Shown here piece by piece: positions 13,878-23,669 of a stretch of DNA of 64,000 nucleotides. Every line of letters starts with the position of its first letter. The first letter of the stretch is position 1. The position numbers were made by a program, and so were the translations under genes. The DNA comes from Brachionus plicatilis. Taxonomy: Eukaryota; Rotifera; Eurotatoria; Ploima; Brachionidae. Below the pieces are notes generated by a model that saw only the letters and a list, made by a program, of their open reading frames with translations, was not told where the DNA came from and made no database searches. The stretch covers positions 39,160 through 103,159 of the forward strand of contig QEOQ01000431.1 in NCBI GenBank assembly GCA_010279815.1, written 5' to 3'.

Positions 13878-16800
13878 CCATTAACCAACAACCTAAGAAA
13901 TAATTTACTCACATTAGACGAATCAATAAACAAACCAATCGAATTCTATAAAACAAAAACAGGCCAAAGCAACAAATATAGCAGCAACATATACAAATCA
14001 ACTTCAACTAATAATCCTATCAAAAAATCATCAAAACTAATTTCATCCATAAAATTTATTTCGACTAATGCAACCTCCTTAAACTCGGAAAAGAAAATAA
14101 ATGAATTCAAAGCTTTAATTGCAATCAAATTTCCACATATTATTTGCGTGTGTGAGACATGGTTTAATTTAAACTCTAACATTTTAATAATCGGGTACAA
14201 AGCATTTTTTAAGAATCGAAATGAAGTGAAAGGAGGTGGCGTTGCAATTTATGTAAGAAATGACATTAATTCATTCGAGATGAGAGATGACTGTTTTAAA
14301 AGCTTGCATTCAGAGCAAATATGGTGTCAAATAAAAATTGGTAAAGACTCAATAGTTGTTGGATGTATATACAGACCTCCATTAGCTACAAGAGAAACAA
14401 ATATTGAGATTAACAATATGATAAGTCTGACATCTAAAATGATTTTAAAAAAAGGTGAAAAGAAATGTGGTAAAAAAGCACATACAGGACTGATTGTAAC
14501 TGGAGATTTTAATCATTCAGATATCGATTGGTCTGGTCTAGGAGGTATGTGTAGAAACAAAGGAAGAGCTTCAAGTCTAGAATTCCTCGAAACAATTAAC
14601 TCAAACTTTTTAATTCAACCAGTCCAAGATTTTACATTTTTAAACAGTATTCTCGACCTCGTACTCATTGACGATCCCAATCGAATTGATTCCGTTCACG
14701 TTGGACCTCCATTCAGCGCATCAAAAAAGGATCATTTACATTCAACACTTCATTGGGAGTATAAATTGATTGAACCGACTAATACAACTATCAAAAAAGC
14801 ATCTAGAACAGTGTTCAGTAAAGGTAATTATCTAAAGTTCAACACATTTTTAAATGATATAGACTGGGTTACAGAATTTAACAAACTTGATCCGAATGAA
14901 ATGTACGAATTATTTTTAATCAAATACAACAAAGGGGTTTCTGAATTCGTTCCAAAATTATTTTTTAGCCAAATGAGAAAAACTACAAAACCAAAGCCTA
15001 AATGGCTCACTTCTGATATCAAACAACTAACTAAAGCAAAATACAAATTATGGAATCAAATAAGATCAATTTCAAAGAGCAAACCTGTTCCCAATGATCT
15101 GAAAGACCAGTATAAAAGAATTACCAAAGAAAACAAGATTCAGGTTAAAAAAGCTGTAATAAGTTATGAAAAAACAATAATTCGAAAAGCGAAAAGTAAT
15201 CCAAAACTACTTTATGATTACATAAATGAACAAAAAAAATGCAAAGACTCAATTCGATCATTGACAAGTGATACAGGTGAAGTGATTGTTGATAAACTGG
15301 AAATAGCCAATTGTCTGAATGCTCAGTTTTATAAAGTTTTCGACTACCACAATGCAAAATTAGTCGATTTAACACTACCAAGTCAAACTGATAATTATTG
15401 CTATTTTGATGAACAGGTTTTTTCAAAAATAAAGGTGAGTGATGAGCTTTCAAAATTAAATGTACACAAATCAATGGGAGGAGATGGTGTCAGTCCATAC
15501 GTTTTAAATAAATGCGCCTCAAGTTGCTCAAAAATACTATCATTAATATTTATCAAATCCTTCAAAACTGGTGTTGTCCCACTAAAATGGAAAGAATCTG
15601 ACATATCGCCAATCCCAAAATCAGGTAAAAAAACTGACCCATCCAATTATATACCAATCGCCCTCACTTCCGTAACTTGCAAAATAATGGAACGTCTAAT
15701 AAAAAATACTATGATGAATCATCTATTTAATAACAACCTAATCACCAAACAACAGCATGGATTTGTGAAGTTTAAATCTTGCGTTACAAATCTAATTGAA
15801 ACACTTGACTATATAACCGAGACTCTCAATCGTGGTTTTGCGGCTATTATAATATTTTTAGACTTTGCCAAAGCCTTTGACAAAGTAAATCACGCACAAC
15901 TTATATACAAACTAAGTAGAATAGGCTTCAAAGGTGAATTAATTATATGGCTAACAAACTGGTTAACTGAGAGAAAACAAAGAGTAATAATCGAAAATGA
16001 ATACTCAGAATGGCTTGATGTCCTTTCTGGGGTGGCACAAGGAAGTGTTTTAGGACCCATACTATTTGTGATTTTCATCAACGACATGCCAAACGTAACC
16101 CAAAGTATTTGTAAGCTCTTCGCAGATGACAGTAAACTATTAAGAGCAATTAGAAACTCAACCGACTTTGCCTTAGTCCAAAATGATTTAGACGCCCTTG
16201 TCAAATGGTCAAAAGATTGGAACATGCTTTTTAATACTGAGAAATGTAAGATAATGTATATAGGTAACGGTAAAGGAAAAAATAAAATAGATTTTACAAA
16301 CTATACATGTGAAATGGAGGATATAAAAACTGGAATAAGACACGCGCTAAAAGAAACAACTAATGAAAATGACCTAGGAATCTCAAACGATCTAAAAATG
16401 TGCGAGCACTCAAAAAAGGCAGCTTCAAAAGCAAACTCTGTACTTGGTCAACTAAAAAGAACAATTAAAAAGTGGGATGTAGCAACACTCAAGACTCTGT
16501 ATACATCTTTTATAAGACCGCATCTAGAATATGCATCTGCAGCTTGCTCACCATATCGTCAAAAAGATATCAAGATACTAGAACAGGTTCAAAGAAGGGC
16601 AACAAAACTTGTTTATGAATTAAGACATCTGCCATATCTCGAAAGATTACAAAAGCTTGAGCTTACAACCTTAAAAGAGAGAAGAGAGAGAGGAGACGCT
16701 ATTCAATTCTTCAAAATAGAAACTAAAATAAACGTAATTGATTGGTACCATCCTAATAGTATTGCACGCTCTGTTTTTGCTGATGGTCCAGCAAATAATA

Positions 16801-16979
16801 TAAGAGGTAAAAAAAATAGATACATGAGACAAATTACGAAAAATTGTGACCAAAGAGAGTTCTTTTTCTCGAACAGAATAGTACCGATTTGGAATAATCT
16901 ACCAATTGAAACTACAAATGTAACCAATGTTAACCTATTCAAGAACAACTACGACAAATTTAAGAAGCATAATAAATGA
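13878..16979 (+). CDS. LINE ORF2: APE endonuclease and reverse transcriptase
   Basis: This frame nicks target DNA and copies the element RNA by target-primed reverse transcription. The N-terminal third is an AP-type endonuclease: NATSLNS, CETWF, GGGVAIYVR, CIYRPP, TGDFNHSDIDW, SILDLVLID and a final SASKKDH. All usual catalytic positions (N, E, Y, D-x-N, D, H) are visible. The RT domain follows with YIPIALTSV, FLDFAKAFDKV, SGVAQGSVLGP and LFADDSK, then the thumb (LYTSFIRPHLEYA). The frame is open from 13878, directly after the ORF1 TAG. There is no ATG before the endonuclease; the first candidate is a GTG at 14148, which would drop the catalytic Asn. Translation may need readthrough or reinitiation. 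No internal stop occurs over about 1030 codons. Confidence 0.9.
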   Translation, partial: PLTNNLRNNLLTLDESINKPIEFYKTKTGQSNKYSSNIYKSTSTNNPIKKSSKLISSIKFISTNATSLNSEKKINEFKALIAIKFPHIICVCETWFNLNSNILIIGYKAFFKNRNEVKGGGVAIYVRNDINSFEMRDDCFKSLHSEQIWCQIKIGKDSIVVGCIYRPPLATRETNIEINNMISLTSKMILKKGEKKCGKKAHTGLIVTGDFNHSDIDWSGLGGMCRNKGRASSLEFLETINSNFLIQPVQDFTFLNSILDLVLIDDPNRIDSVHVGPPFSASKKDHLHSTLHWEYKLIEPTNTTIKKASRTVFSKGNYLKFNTFLNDIDWVTEFNKLDPNEMYELFLIKYNKGVSEFVPKLFFSQMRKTTKPKPKWLTSDIKQLTKAKYKLWNQIRSISKSKPVPNDLKDQYKRITKENKIQVKKAVISYEKTIIRKAKSNPKLLYDYINEQKKCKDSIRSLTSDTGEVIVDKLEIANCLNAQFYKVFDYHNAKLVDLTLPSQTDNYCYFDEQVFSKIKVSDELSKLNVHKSMGGDGVSPYVLNKCASSCSKILSLIFIKSFKTGVVPLKWKESDISPIPKSGKKTDPSNYIPIALTSVTCKIMERLIKNTMMNHLFNNNLITKQQHGFVKFKSCVTNLIETLDYITETLNRGFAAIIIFLDFAKAFDKVNHAQLIYKLSRIGFKGELIIWLTNWLTERKQRVIIENEYSEWLDVLSGVAQGSVLGPILFVIFINDMPNVTQSICKLFADDSKLLRAIRNSTDFALVQNDLDALVKWSKDWNMLFNTEKCKIMYIGNGKGKNKIDFTNYTCEMEDIKTGIRHALKETTNENDLGISNDLKMCEHSKKAASKANSVLGQLKRTIKKWDVATLKTLYTSFIRPHLEYASAACSPYRQKDIKILEQVQRRATKLVYELRHLPYLERLQKLELTTLKERRERGDAIQFFKIETKINVIDWYHPNSIARSVFADGPANNIRGKKNRYMRQITKNCDQREFFFSNRIVPIWNNLPIETTNVTNVNLFKNNYDKFKKHNK

Positions 16980-17082
16980 AATTATAACACATCTGCCATA
17001 GAGTGGTATCTTTTGTTATCATTCTCCGCAGGAAACTTTTCGTTTCCTGTTGCAGTTATTATTATTATAAAAAGAATTATTA

Positions 17083-17439
17083 AATTTAGAGGAAATTTTG
17101 AAATTTAAAGCATAATTAGCTTGTTTTCAATTTATTTGACAAAAAACAGATAATATATCTGTTATGTCCAATAAACACTTCTTAGGCCTAAAAAAAAAAA
17201 AATTATTTTCAACAATTTATTTAGAACAAAAAAATTTCTACAGGAATATAATTAATTAAAAAAAGGAAGTAACATTTTCTCAATAAAAACAATAAAAAGT
17301 AAAAAAATAAGTTTCAAATTTGTACAATTTTTTCTTTACTAATTTCAAAAACTAAGTCAAGTCGGTTAGAATAACAAAAGATCACGTATTAAAGGAAATA
17401 TTCTTGTTCTTCGGTTTTGAGAACGTTTAGTTCAAGTAA
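17083..17439. other. AT-rich spacer before repeat unit 1
   Basis: No gene seen. Similarity to the copies at 30.5 kb begins at about 17440 with TAATTTTTTAATATACCAG, which marks the left edge of repeat unit 1. Confidence 0.6.
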
Positions 17440-17673
17440 TTTTTTAATATACCAGAATATGATTAGTTAAAAAATTTTTAAAATTACTGAATTAAAATGT
17501 AAAATTAAATTTAAAAGAATTAACAAGAAGATAAAAAAGTAAAAAATTTTGATTTATTTTATTTAAAACATTTTTCTTAATCAAATGAATATCGAAAAAA
17601 TAAATAAATGGAAAGAAAAATATTTGTTAAGAGATAAAGTAGACTTTATTGATTGCTATTTTTTAGGCTTAAT

Positions 17674-18676
17674 TTAGAATGATCCAAATGATGAAATTTG
17701 GTCTGAAGAGCCAAGAGTTGAGAATGAAGGCAATGGAGCTGAGAATTGAGCAGCATCAAATGAAGCTGATCCACATGGTGATGGACATGGAGCTGGGCAT
17801 GGTGCTGGGCATGGTGGTGGTGGTGGTGGGCAAGTTTGAACTGGAACTGGAACTGGGATTCTAACAGGTTGTGGGCATGGAACTGGAACTGGCACTGGCA
17901 CTGGTTGCGGGCATGGTTGAGGAACAGGTTGTGCAACTGGCACTGGACATGGTTGAGGAACTGGACATGGCAATCGAACTGGATATGGTTGTGGAGTTCT
18001 AACTGGAATTGGTACTTCGACTGGTACTGGCACTGGTCTTGGAATTCTAATTCTGATTGGGATACGAACTGGGCATGGTACTGGTACTGGTTGTGGTACT
18101 GGGTATGGTTGTGGAACTGGTACTCTAACTGGAATTCTGATTGGAGTTGGAACAGCCACTGGTTGTGGTACTTGATATGGCAATGGAACTTGAACACGAT
18201 TTATTTGTGGAACTGGCTGTGGAATTTGAACCTGTTGTGGAACTGGAGTTGGCACTGGAATTTTGAATGGAGTTGGAACTGGAACTCTTTGTGGATATGG
18301 AACTGGGTATGGGCATGGTCTTGGAACTGGCACTGGTAGTGGTCTTGGGCATGGAGTTGGTACTGGAACCTAATTTTTTTATTTTAATTTAAAAAAAAAT
18401 GATTTTTTTTTTTCTCATAAAATTAAAAGCTTTTCTTACAGTTATGTATTGTGGTACTCGTACTGGAGTTGGTACTGGAGTTGGAACTGGAACTGGAATT
18501 CTGCATGGTGGTGGTGGGCATGGAGCTGGACATGGTGGTGGTGGTGGTGGTGGACATGAACCACATGATGAGTCAAGTGATGGTAAAGAAAAAGGCAATG
18601 AAGCTGGTAATTGAGCAGCAGCCAAAGGAGCTGAAAATTCAGCGCCAGCTAACAAAGAAGAACCAAATGAAGCCAT
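17674..18676 (-). CDS. Pro-Val-Pro repeat protein A, copy 1
   Basis: Two exons on the minus strand: 18676-18440 and 18369-17674, joined across a 71-nt GTAAGA...TTAG intron in phase 0, giving 310 residues. The chosen ATG (MASFGSSLLAGAEFSAPL) follows a TATA-like TATAAATA by about 70 bp. The N-terminus is Ser/Ala/Leu-rich, then CGSCPPPPPPPCPAPC, then about 200 residues of short repeats (VPVP, PQPYPVP, RIPVPVP, PTPVP). The C-terminal 45 residues are Cys/Pro/Ser-rich (CPAPCPAPCPSPCGSASF, then DAAQFSAPLPSFSTLGSS) and identical to those of protein B. Pro is almost always CCA. No signal peptide or membrane segment is evident. An extended, cross-linkable structural protein is the natural inference; the family is not one I can name. 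Confidence 0.85.
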
Positions 18677-19229
18677 TGTCAACGTTATTTTACCGATTTA
18701 TTAATAAAATACAAAGTGTATATTCTCAAATTGATTTTCATTTTGATATTTATATGTAAGTTTTTCATTAACAACAACATTTTATCAATTTATTTGATCT
18801 TTAATTAGAATATATATGAATATATCTTGAATACTGTCGATGCTTGGATATATTAGTTATTTGGTAACAATCGAATCGATCATTTGCATAAATGATCATC
18901 ATCAATATAAAAGAATTTTTTCCTAGCAATAAAACAAACAAAGAAAATTTGAGTTTTATTTCATTTAATTGTGGACATATGGTAAATGAACAGCATCAAT
19001 ATGGATTAATGCCTAACCAGAGTACCCTCTTTACCTAAATATTCTTTTAAATGGAATATTTTGATCAATATTAATCATGATTTTGTTTGAATCGATTTGT
19101 GATCAAAACTTTGATTGTTAGATCGAAATTATTCAAGCAGAAAACTTGAAACCCAATATAAATTAAGTAAAATTTAAAAAAAAATAAAACATCGGATTTT
19201 TATTCATCTAATCTAAGAAATAATTCAAA
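18677..19229. promoter_or_regulatory. Bidirectional promoter between genes A1 and B1
   Basis: The 553 bp separate the two ATGs. A TATA box for A (TATAAATA, minus strand) lies at 18747-18754 and one for B (TATAAAT, plus strand) at 19157-19163. Each is about 70 bp from its ATG. Near the middle sits a 20-bp palindrome GATCATTTGCATAAATGATC (18878-18897) that contains an ATTTGCAT octamer and is followed by TATAAAAG at about 18906. All these elements are kept in the other two copies. Shared control of both genes is inferred. Confidence 0.65.
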
Positions 19230-20241
19230 ATGTTTGGTAACAAAAATAAAAATACTCAACTTTTTAGGACACTTTAATAAATTATTATTGTTTTCTTTTC
19301 ACAGGTTCATTTGACGCTTCTTCATTCACCTCTTCATCATTGGGTTCATCATGTGGATCATGTGAAACTTCATGTTGTCCACCTCCACCACCACCACCAG
19401 CACCAATAAGAGTGCCAGTACCTGTACCAGTACCACAACCATATCCAGTACCAGTCAGAATTCCACGACATGTTCCACACCCAATCCCAACACCAGTTCC
19501 ACACCCAGTTCCATTTACAATTAGAGTACCAGTGCCAAGACCAGTTCCAGTACCAACTCCAGTACCTGTTCCACAACCATGCCCAGTACCAGTTCCATAC
19601 AAAGTACCAGTAAGAGTACCAGTACCAGTTCAACTCACTTATCACGAGCCAGTACCACAAGCCCAAACTGTTCAAATTCCAATTAGAGTACCAGTACCTC
19701 AAGCATGTCCAGTTCCAACCCCAGTTCCAACTCCAGTACCAGTAAGAGTGCCAATCAGAATCCCAGTTCCACAACCATACCCAGTTATTGAACACGTCGA
19801 TGTTCCATACAGAGTTCCAGTACCAAAGCTATACCCAGGTACATTTAACTTTTTTACTTCATTCAACTGAACAATTCAGCTGAACATTTTAAATAATTAT
19901 TTGACATTTTGTTTTTAGTCCCAGAAAGATATCCAGTTCCAGTAAGAGTACCAGTTCCACACAAATACCCAGTGCCACAACCAGTACCAGTTCCATTTAA
20001 AATTCCAACTCCAGTCCCAGTACCACAAAGAGTTCCAATTCCAACACCAGTTCCTCAACGAGTACCAGTTCCAGTACCAGTCCCACCACCATGTCCACCA
20101 CCATGCCCAGCACCATGCCCAGCTCCATGTCCATCACCATGTGGATCAGCTTCATTTGATGCTGCTCAATTTTCAGCTCCATTGCCTTCATTCTCAACTC
20201 TTGGCTCTTCAGACCAAATTTCATCATTTGGATCATTCTAA
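19230..20241 (+). CDS. Pro-Val-Pro repeat protein B, copy 1
   Basis: Three exons: 19230-19236, 19305-19838 and 19919-20241, giving 287 residues. The first exon codes only Met-Phe and one base of Gly (ATGTTTG|GTAACA). This is the only reading that supplies an ATG in phase with the acceptor CACAG at 19304. The N-terminus is MFGSFDASSFTSSSLGSSCG followed by SCETSCCPPPPPPPAP, then about 200 residues of VPVP/PYPVP/RIP repeats. The last 45 residues equal the end of protein A. Introns are 68 and 80 nt with GT-AG borders. No signal peptide is visible. It is divergently paired with A and probably co-regulated. Confidence 0.83.
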
Positions 20242-20450
20242 ATTAAGCCTAAAAAATAGCAATCAACAAAGTCTACTTTATCTCTTAACAAATATTTTTC
20301 TTTCCATTTATTTATTTTTTCGATATTCATTTGATTAAGAAAAATGTTTTAAATAAAATAAATCAAAATTTTTAAAATTCTTAAATTTTTTATCATTTTT
20401 TATCAAAAAAAAAATACTTCTGATTTTAGAACTGTGTATATCATGAACAT

Positions 20451-21476
20451 AATTATAAATCATGTCCACACAAAGTGAGTCGTAAAAGAAGATGAAATTA
20501 TTTCTGAATTAAAAGCCAACTTATCAAATCTGTTCAATTCCTATTATAAATTTTTGTTCGGTGAACGTTTATTTCATAGATTTTTTTATGGTATAAATAA
20601 AGACAATTAATTCAGAAATATTTAGAATTTTTTATCAGAATAATTACCCCTAATTTTTCATTGACAATAATTTGAAAAAATATTTTAATTTTTCCTTTAA
20701 TCTTCAAAAAATGAAAATTTAATTGAAATTTTTTTTTCAACATTTAATAGAATTTAAAAATTTTTTCTAAAAAGCAATTTTAAATTCATTTAATCAATAA
20801 ATTTTTCTATTAAAGTTTATAACATAATTGCAGTGAAAAAAATTCAATGAGAATGAAATTTATTTATCTAAATTTATTTCTTTTTGACTTTTGTTTAATT
20901 TTATCATTTTTTCCTTAGCCATAAAAATTTATTGGTTATCGTGATTTCCTTTTAATTTTTACTTTGTATTACCCTTCTAATAGCCCCATCGATGCAGAAT
21001 AACTACAAAAAATTCTCAAGAATCCTTAGAAAATCATAATAATGATGGACTTAAATTCAACAAGCAGATCATGCCATTGTTACAAATATAATAAAAATGA
21101 AAATTTTGCAAGAATTTATTGATAGAAACAAATCTGTTGTACTAAAAACCTTTCAAACGTAATTAAATCAAAATTGACTTGATAATTAGTTATAAATCTT
21201 CAAACTTCAATCTTAACAATTTCGAGACCTGCGACTCACTCGAATCAGCTCAGGAAAAAAAAGGACGTAATTTCTTCTGCTAGCAATTTTTTTTCACCTG
21301 CTTGTAAAATTATTTATATGATAGCAAAAATAAAAATAAAAAAAAAGCCAAAAATATTTTGACAAAATTTTATTCATATTAAGTTTGAAAACAAATACCG
21401 ACAAAAAAAATAAAAATTTAAAATGTTAAAATATCAAATTTTGTTTTTTAGCTTTCTTTTTGATTTTCTCACAGGA
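20451..21476. other. AT-rich spacer without a recognised gene
   Basis: No coding similarity found on either strand. The region ends at the AT-hook exon. Confidence 0.5.
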
Positions 21477-22224
21477 CTATTTTCTGTAAATTCTTTTTTT
21501 AATTGTAGAACTACGAGGTCTGCCACGGCGTTTTGAACCATTTAAAGATTTTTGTGCATCAACTTGATAATTTTGATCAATATTTAAATCATATGGTTCA
21601 TCTAATTTTAAAGGATTTGATAAGTTTTCACTATTTATTCAGACTTGGGCAAAAGTCATTAAGTCAAAGTCAAGTCAAGTCATTTGACTTGACTTTAAAT
21701 TTTTTGTTTTAACAAAAAAATTTTGAAAATTTATTTATTTATCTGTTTATCTGTATCGAGCTAGTGCTCCTTCAGAATGAAAATATAAAAAAAAAAATAT
21801 ATATAAAATCTGTTATTACCATGAATTTTATCCATCGCTGTCGGTATGCTCATCTAGACTCCTGGATCGATTTGAACTAGTCGAAAGCGGTAAAAAGGTC
21901 GAAAGGGGTCTTTTATTCTGAAGGAGCACTAGCTCGATACAGATAAACAAATAAATAAATAAATTTGCAAAATTTTTTTGTTAAAACAAAATATTTAAAG
22001 TCAGTGACTTGACTTTGAAAAGACTTTAAAATGACTTTTTTTTTTTACTTTTGCCCAAGTCTTTATGTTTATTACATTGGATAAATCCGATTTATCCAAT
22101 GTAATAAATAGTCTCAAGAGTTTTACGGCGTAATACTCTTGAGACGAATTTTCCAAAGGAGTAGCTTGTTGTTGTAAATGTTGCTGCTGCTGAGATTCAG
22201 ATGGTTGAATTTGAGTATAATTAA
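21477..22224 (-). CDS. Gln-rich AT-hook protein, last two exons (partial)
   Basis: Two minus-strand exons join in phase: 22224-22137 (YTQIQPSESQQQQHLQQQ, then ATPLENSSQ) and 21630-21477 (ENLSNPLKLDEPYDLNIDQN, then SKRRGRPRSS and a stop at 21477-21479). The junction codon becomes GAT (Asp) with donor GA|GTATTA and acceptor AATAG|T. The GSKRRGRPRSS block is a canonical AT-hook (core RGRP), so the protein probably binds the minor groove of AT-rich DNA in the nucleus. Upstream exons were not identified. The intron carries a foldback element and two perfect palindromes. A similar C-terminus (KRRGRPKGSK) is at 36337-36408. It may belong to a host gene family or be transposon-derived. Confidence 0.5.
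21638..22065. mobile_element. Foldback element inside the AT-hook intron
   Basis: Arms at about 21638-21790 and 21912-22065 are inverted copies, starting AGACTTGGGCAAAAGTCATT and ending with CCCAAGTCT. Each arm includes the recurrent hairpin motif (CTGAAGGAGCACTAGCTCG with an AAATAAATAAATAA tail), in opposite orientations. The 120-bp loop is unrelated to the arms. No clean target duplication was found. Confidence 0.7.
22068..22145. repeat. Two adjacent near-perfect palindromes
   Basis: TTTATTACATTGGATAAATC (22068-22087) is perfectly reverse-complemented at 22089-22108 across a single base. Directly beside it, GTCTCAAGAGTTTTACG (22111-22127) pairs with 22129-22145 with one mismatch. The second palindrome overlaps the splice donor of the Gln-rich exon (exon end 22137). 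Confidence 0.85.
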
Positions 22225-22689
22225 CTAGCAGGTATTAATTTTTTAGGATGCATAAAGAAAAATCTAGCTATCATTAATTAATTTTTTTTACTAGCAGAAA
22301 GAAATGGATCTCATAAAAAAAAAGTAAAATAAAAAACTGACTCAACATTTTATTGAAAGAACAAACCTTGAATACGAAATATCACTTGAAGACACACTTG
22401 AAAGCAAAGTCCGAAGATTGAACAAAATCCTTCTTGTCTCATCAATCTTAGCTACAAAAAGAAAGCTTAAATCCAAATCAGCTCTTTTAACCAAGCCAGT
22501 TAATAGAAGAAAAAAGAATTAAGATAAACAGTGAAGGACTTACTAGAAAACATGACAATCAGTAATAAAAATTTACTAAACCGAAACAGATAAATCTTAT
22601 TTGTCTTTGAGATGCATGTTGAAAAAATTAAACAACTAAATAACTAAAATAACAAATTGGACAATAATAAACGAAATTATAACTTCATA

Positions 22690-23640
22690 GATCTAATTTT
22701 CCCAGCTGGTGAACAGATAGCTGACGCCTACCTAAAAGAACTTTACAAAATTTAAGTCTAGATGTCGATGAATTTAACCCTACAAAAATTTTTTAAGATT
22801 TACCATATTACAACTAAAAAAGTCAGAAGGATTAAATGATTACGCTTTGAGAGATTAATAACATTCTTAAAAGTCTCAAGAAAGACAGTGCACAAGCACC
22901 AGACAATATATAATATATCCATTTAAAATACTCACCTATCTCGGCAAAAACTGTCATTAAAGTAAAAGCAAGCGAATCGATTGAATATAGAATGTCACCT
23001 GACACCTGGAAAAGCTTATAATGCGCATGATTCAAAAGCCAAATAAAGACCAGGCGCTAATCTCTTCATATCGGTCTAAATCACTTACCAGCTGTCTTGC
23101 ACGTTTCTTTGAAAAATCATTCTCAACCGTGTCAATATACATCCCATGACATTTCAAGATATTTCTCATAATCAATCCGGTTTCGGTAAAGGCTATTGGA
23201 GAAAAGACAATATTTTTAAAACTCACATACACACTCATCAATACATTTAATTTAAAAAACATATATGGAGTGGTAATGTTTGATATTTAATAAGCAGTTG
23301 ATCGTGTATGGCATGCTGGACTTTAATTTAAATTAAACTGAATCAAATTACCTGTTTATATAATAAACTGGATCAGTTACTTTTTTTCAAACCGTAAATT
23401 CAAAGTATAATATCTTCTGGAAAAATTTTTACGTCAAATCGGGTGTCCCTCAAGGCTGCACCTTATCTGAACACTCTTCTAACTATACTTTTCAGACCCA
23501 AGTGAAAAATTGAAGAAAATAATTCAATTTATGCTGATGACTTGTGTATTTGTGTAGGATTGCAATTAAAATTTATTCAAAATAGAACAAATTAATACTC
23601 ATCTTTACTTTTGGGCTCTAAGAATTCTATGGGTTTCGTA
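22690..23640 (+). pseudogene. Non-LTR reverse transcriptase relic
   Basis: Interrupted frames read in RT order: PAGEQIADAYLKELYKI, LKSLKKDSAQAPDNI, MSPDTWKSL, MIQKPNKDQALISSYRSKSL, AVDRVWHAGL, VKSGVPQGCTLS and finally ADDLCICVG. These are RT motifs 1-2, A, B (GVPQG) and C (ADD), with many stops and frameshifts. An upstream frame at 22370-22520 may be part of the same ORF2. The pogo element at 23670 lies immediately behind it. Confidence 0.8.
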
Positions 23641-23669
23641 TCTTACCTTAACATTTCTGAATAAAAATA

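Larger units (their letters stand above)
13573..17064 (+). mobile_element. Non-LTR retrotransposon (CR1/L2-like), 5'-truncated, 18-bp TSD
   Basis: The insertion is framed by a perfect 18-bp direct repeat TTATAAAAAGAATTATTA at 13555-13572 and 17065-17082. It contains the end of ORF1, a complete endonuclease-RT ORF2 and a short 3' UTR. That UTR has a hairpin (AGGAAAC-ttttc-GTTTCCT, about 17030-17048) and ends in an (ATT)n microsatellite. A microsatellite tail rather than poly(A), an APE-type endonuclease and no RNase H domain fit the CR1/L2/Rex group. The intact duplication points to a recent insertion. It begins inside ORF1, so it is a truncated copy. Confidence 0.9.
17440..20450. repeat. A/B gene-pair unit, copy 1
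   Basis: About 3 kb containing gene A (minus), a divergent promoter and gene B (plus). It matches 30291-33470 in direct and 25970-29136 in inverted orientation, including introns, promoter and 3' flanks, with only scattered differences. Within the unit, the last roughly 300 bp of gene A and its 3' flank (about 17585-17815) are an inverted copy of the end of gene B (about 20102-20340). Confidence 0.92.

Noticed and set aside
17836..18339. Long open frames antisense to gene A (Trp/Asn- and His/Gln-rich peptides) and equivalents in all copies
   Set aside because: They arise because the hexanucleotide-like GTN-CCA coding repeat has no stops in most frames. They lack starts, splice logic and the shared Cys/Ser ends.
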